Origin: Planctomycetota bacterium
Lineage (GTDB): Bacteria > Planctomycetota > UBA1135 > GCA-002686595
Length of the DNA stretch: 6,885 nt
NCBI GenBank assembly: GCA_029212955.1
Contig: JARGOW010000210.1
Location: 1 to 6,885 of the forward strand
Reading direction: 5' to 3'
In this document: in pieces, positions 6,621-6,885 of the stretch
How positions within the stretch are numbered: the stretch's first letter is position 1
How the letters are laid out: each line of letters opens with the position of its first letter
The notes under the pieces: generated by a model
Seen by the model: the letters and a program-made list of their open reading frames with translations, nothing else
What the model was told of the DNA's origin: nothing
Databases searched by the model: none
Made by a program: the position numbers and the translations under genes

Positions 6621-6885
6621 GATCTGCGCGCCTCAAGTTTTTGCCGGATGAGCCCTAACGGGTCGGTGAGCTGATCGTTCCTGTAGACGTAGAAGAGCTG
6701 GCAGAGCACGAAAATAGCCGAGTAAGCCACGCCCGCGGATAGCACGATCCACCAGGTGGGATTGTCGATCCAGGTGCGAAGGACCAGGAGAAAGGCGATG
6801 GCGGGTACGGCTCCGAATATCGACCGTTGCACCACGTACTTCAGGTATTCGTCCAGGGAGATTTCCAGGTGCTTGCAGGTCAGCC
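6617..6885 (-). CDS. C-terminus of a multi-spanning membrane protein, probable polysaccharide flippase (Wzx/MATE-like), 5'-truncated
   Basis: The frame is open to the right window edge (last complete codon 6883-6881), giving 88 visible residues plus a partial codon. The segment reads CKHLEISLDEYLKYVVQRS (residues about 3-21 of the visible part), then a hydrophobic span (about 22-35). A second span follows around WWIVLSAGVAYSAIFVL, and then a charged cytoplasmic-like tail ending GLIRQKLEARRS. A short pre-span helix with L-x-x-YL, two final spans and a basic tail are what O-antigen/oligosaccharide flippases and related polysaccharide biosynthesis transporters show at their C-terminus. This is pattern resemblance only, since no catalytic motif exists to confirm it. 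The GTG at 6835 lies inside this reading frame and is unlikely to be the start. The stop overlaps the hydrolase start by ATGA, so the two genes form an operon. Confidence 0.6.
   Translation of the reverse strand, partial: LTCKHLEISLDEYLKYVVQRSIFGAVPAIAFLLVLRTWIDNPTWWIVLSAGVAYSAIFVLCQLFYVYRNDQLTDPLGLIRQKLEARRS

Noticed and set aside
6617..6835. Stand-alone 72-residue membrane protein starting at GTG 6835
   Set aside because: The frame stays open to the window edge with flippase-like sequence upstream of the GTG, so it is the tail of a longer protein.

Overview
The window holds six protein-coding genes, two of them cut by the window edges, in a GC-rich bacterial chromosome segment. There are no tRNAs, rRNAs, CRISPR arrays or insertion sequences. 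The combination of a secreted HEAT-repeat/von Willebrand A protein, a TTG start and mostly absent Shine-Dalgarno sequences would fit a Planctomycetota-like bacterium. That placement is inference from gene style; no marker gene here fixes the taxon.

Layout. On the + strand, positions 1-840 are the 3' part of mutY (A/G-specific adenine DNA glycosylase). It is followed by a family 2 glycosyltransferase of the dolichyl/polyprenyl-phosphate sugar synthase type (912-1841). Twelve bases later comes a 732-residue predicted exported protein with alpha-helical HEAT-like repeats and a C-terminal von Willebrand factor A domain carrying a complete MIDAS metal site (1854-4052). A strong intrinsic terminator (stem at 4076-4119) closes this run. 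A 336-base stretch without a convincing gene follows (4120-4455). It contains a second large, nearly perfect hairpin (4329-4369) about 86 bases before the next gene, a YbhN/AglD-type membrane protein (LPG synthase TM family, 4456-5496, TTG start).

From the right edge, reading on the - strand, the C-terminus of a multi-spanning membrane protein resembling polysaccharide flippases (6617-6885) overlaps by ATGA a membrane-anchored SGNH/GDSL-type hydrolase (5469-6620). The hydrolase runs tail-to-tail into the YbhN-like gene with a 28-base overlap.

Working together (inference): apart from mutY, which is a DNA-repair gene, the surrounding genes look like envelope glycan functions. These are a lipid-carrier glycosyltransferase, a flippase-like membrane protein, a second flippase-like protein and an SGNH enzyme that could add or remove acyl groups on a polysaccharide. 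The VWA/HEAT protein is the least understood member and sits between the glycosyltransferase and the YbhN-like gene. I see no clear evidence of a wholly new system. The most unusual points are the SGNH enzyme's altered block III, the structured leader before the YbhN-like gene, and the split AglD-like gene pair.
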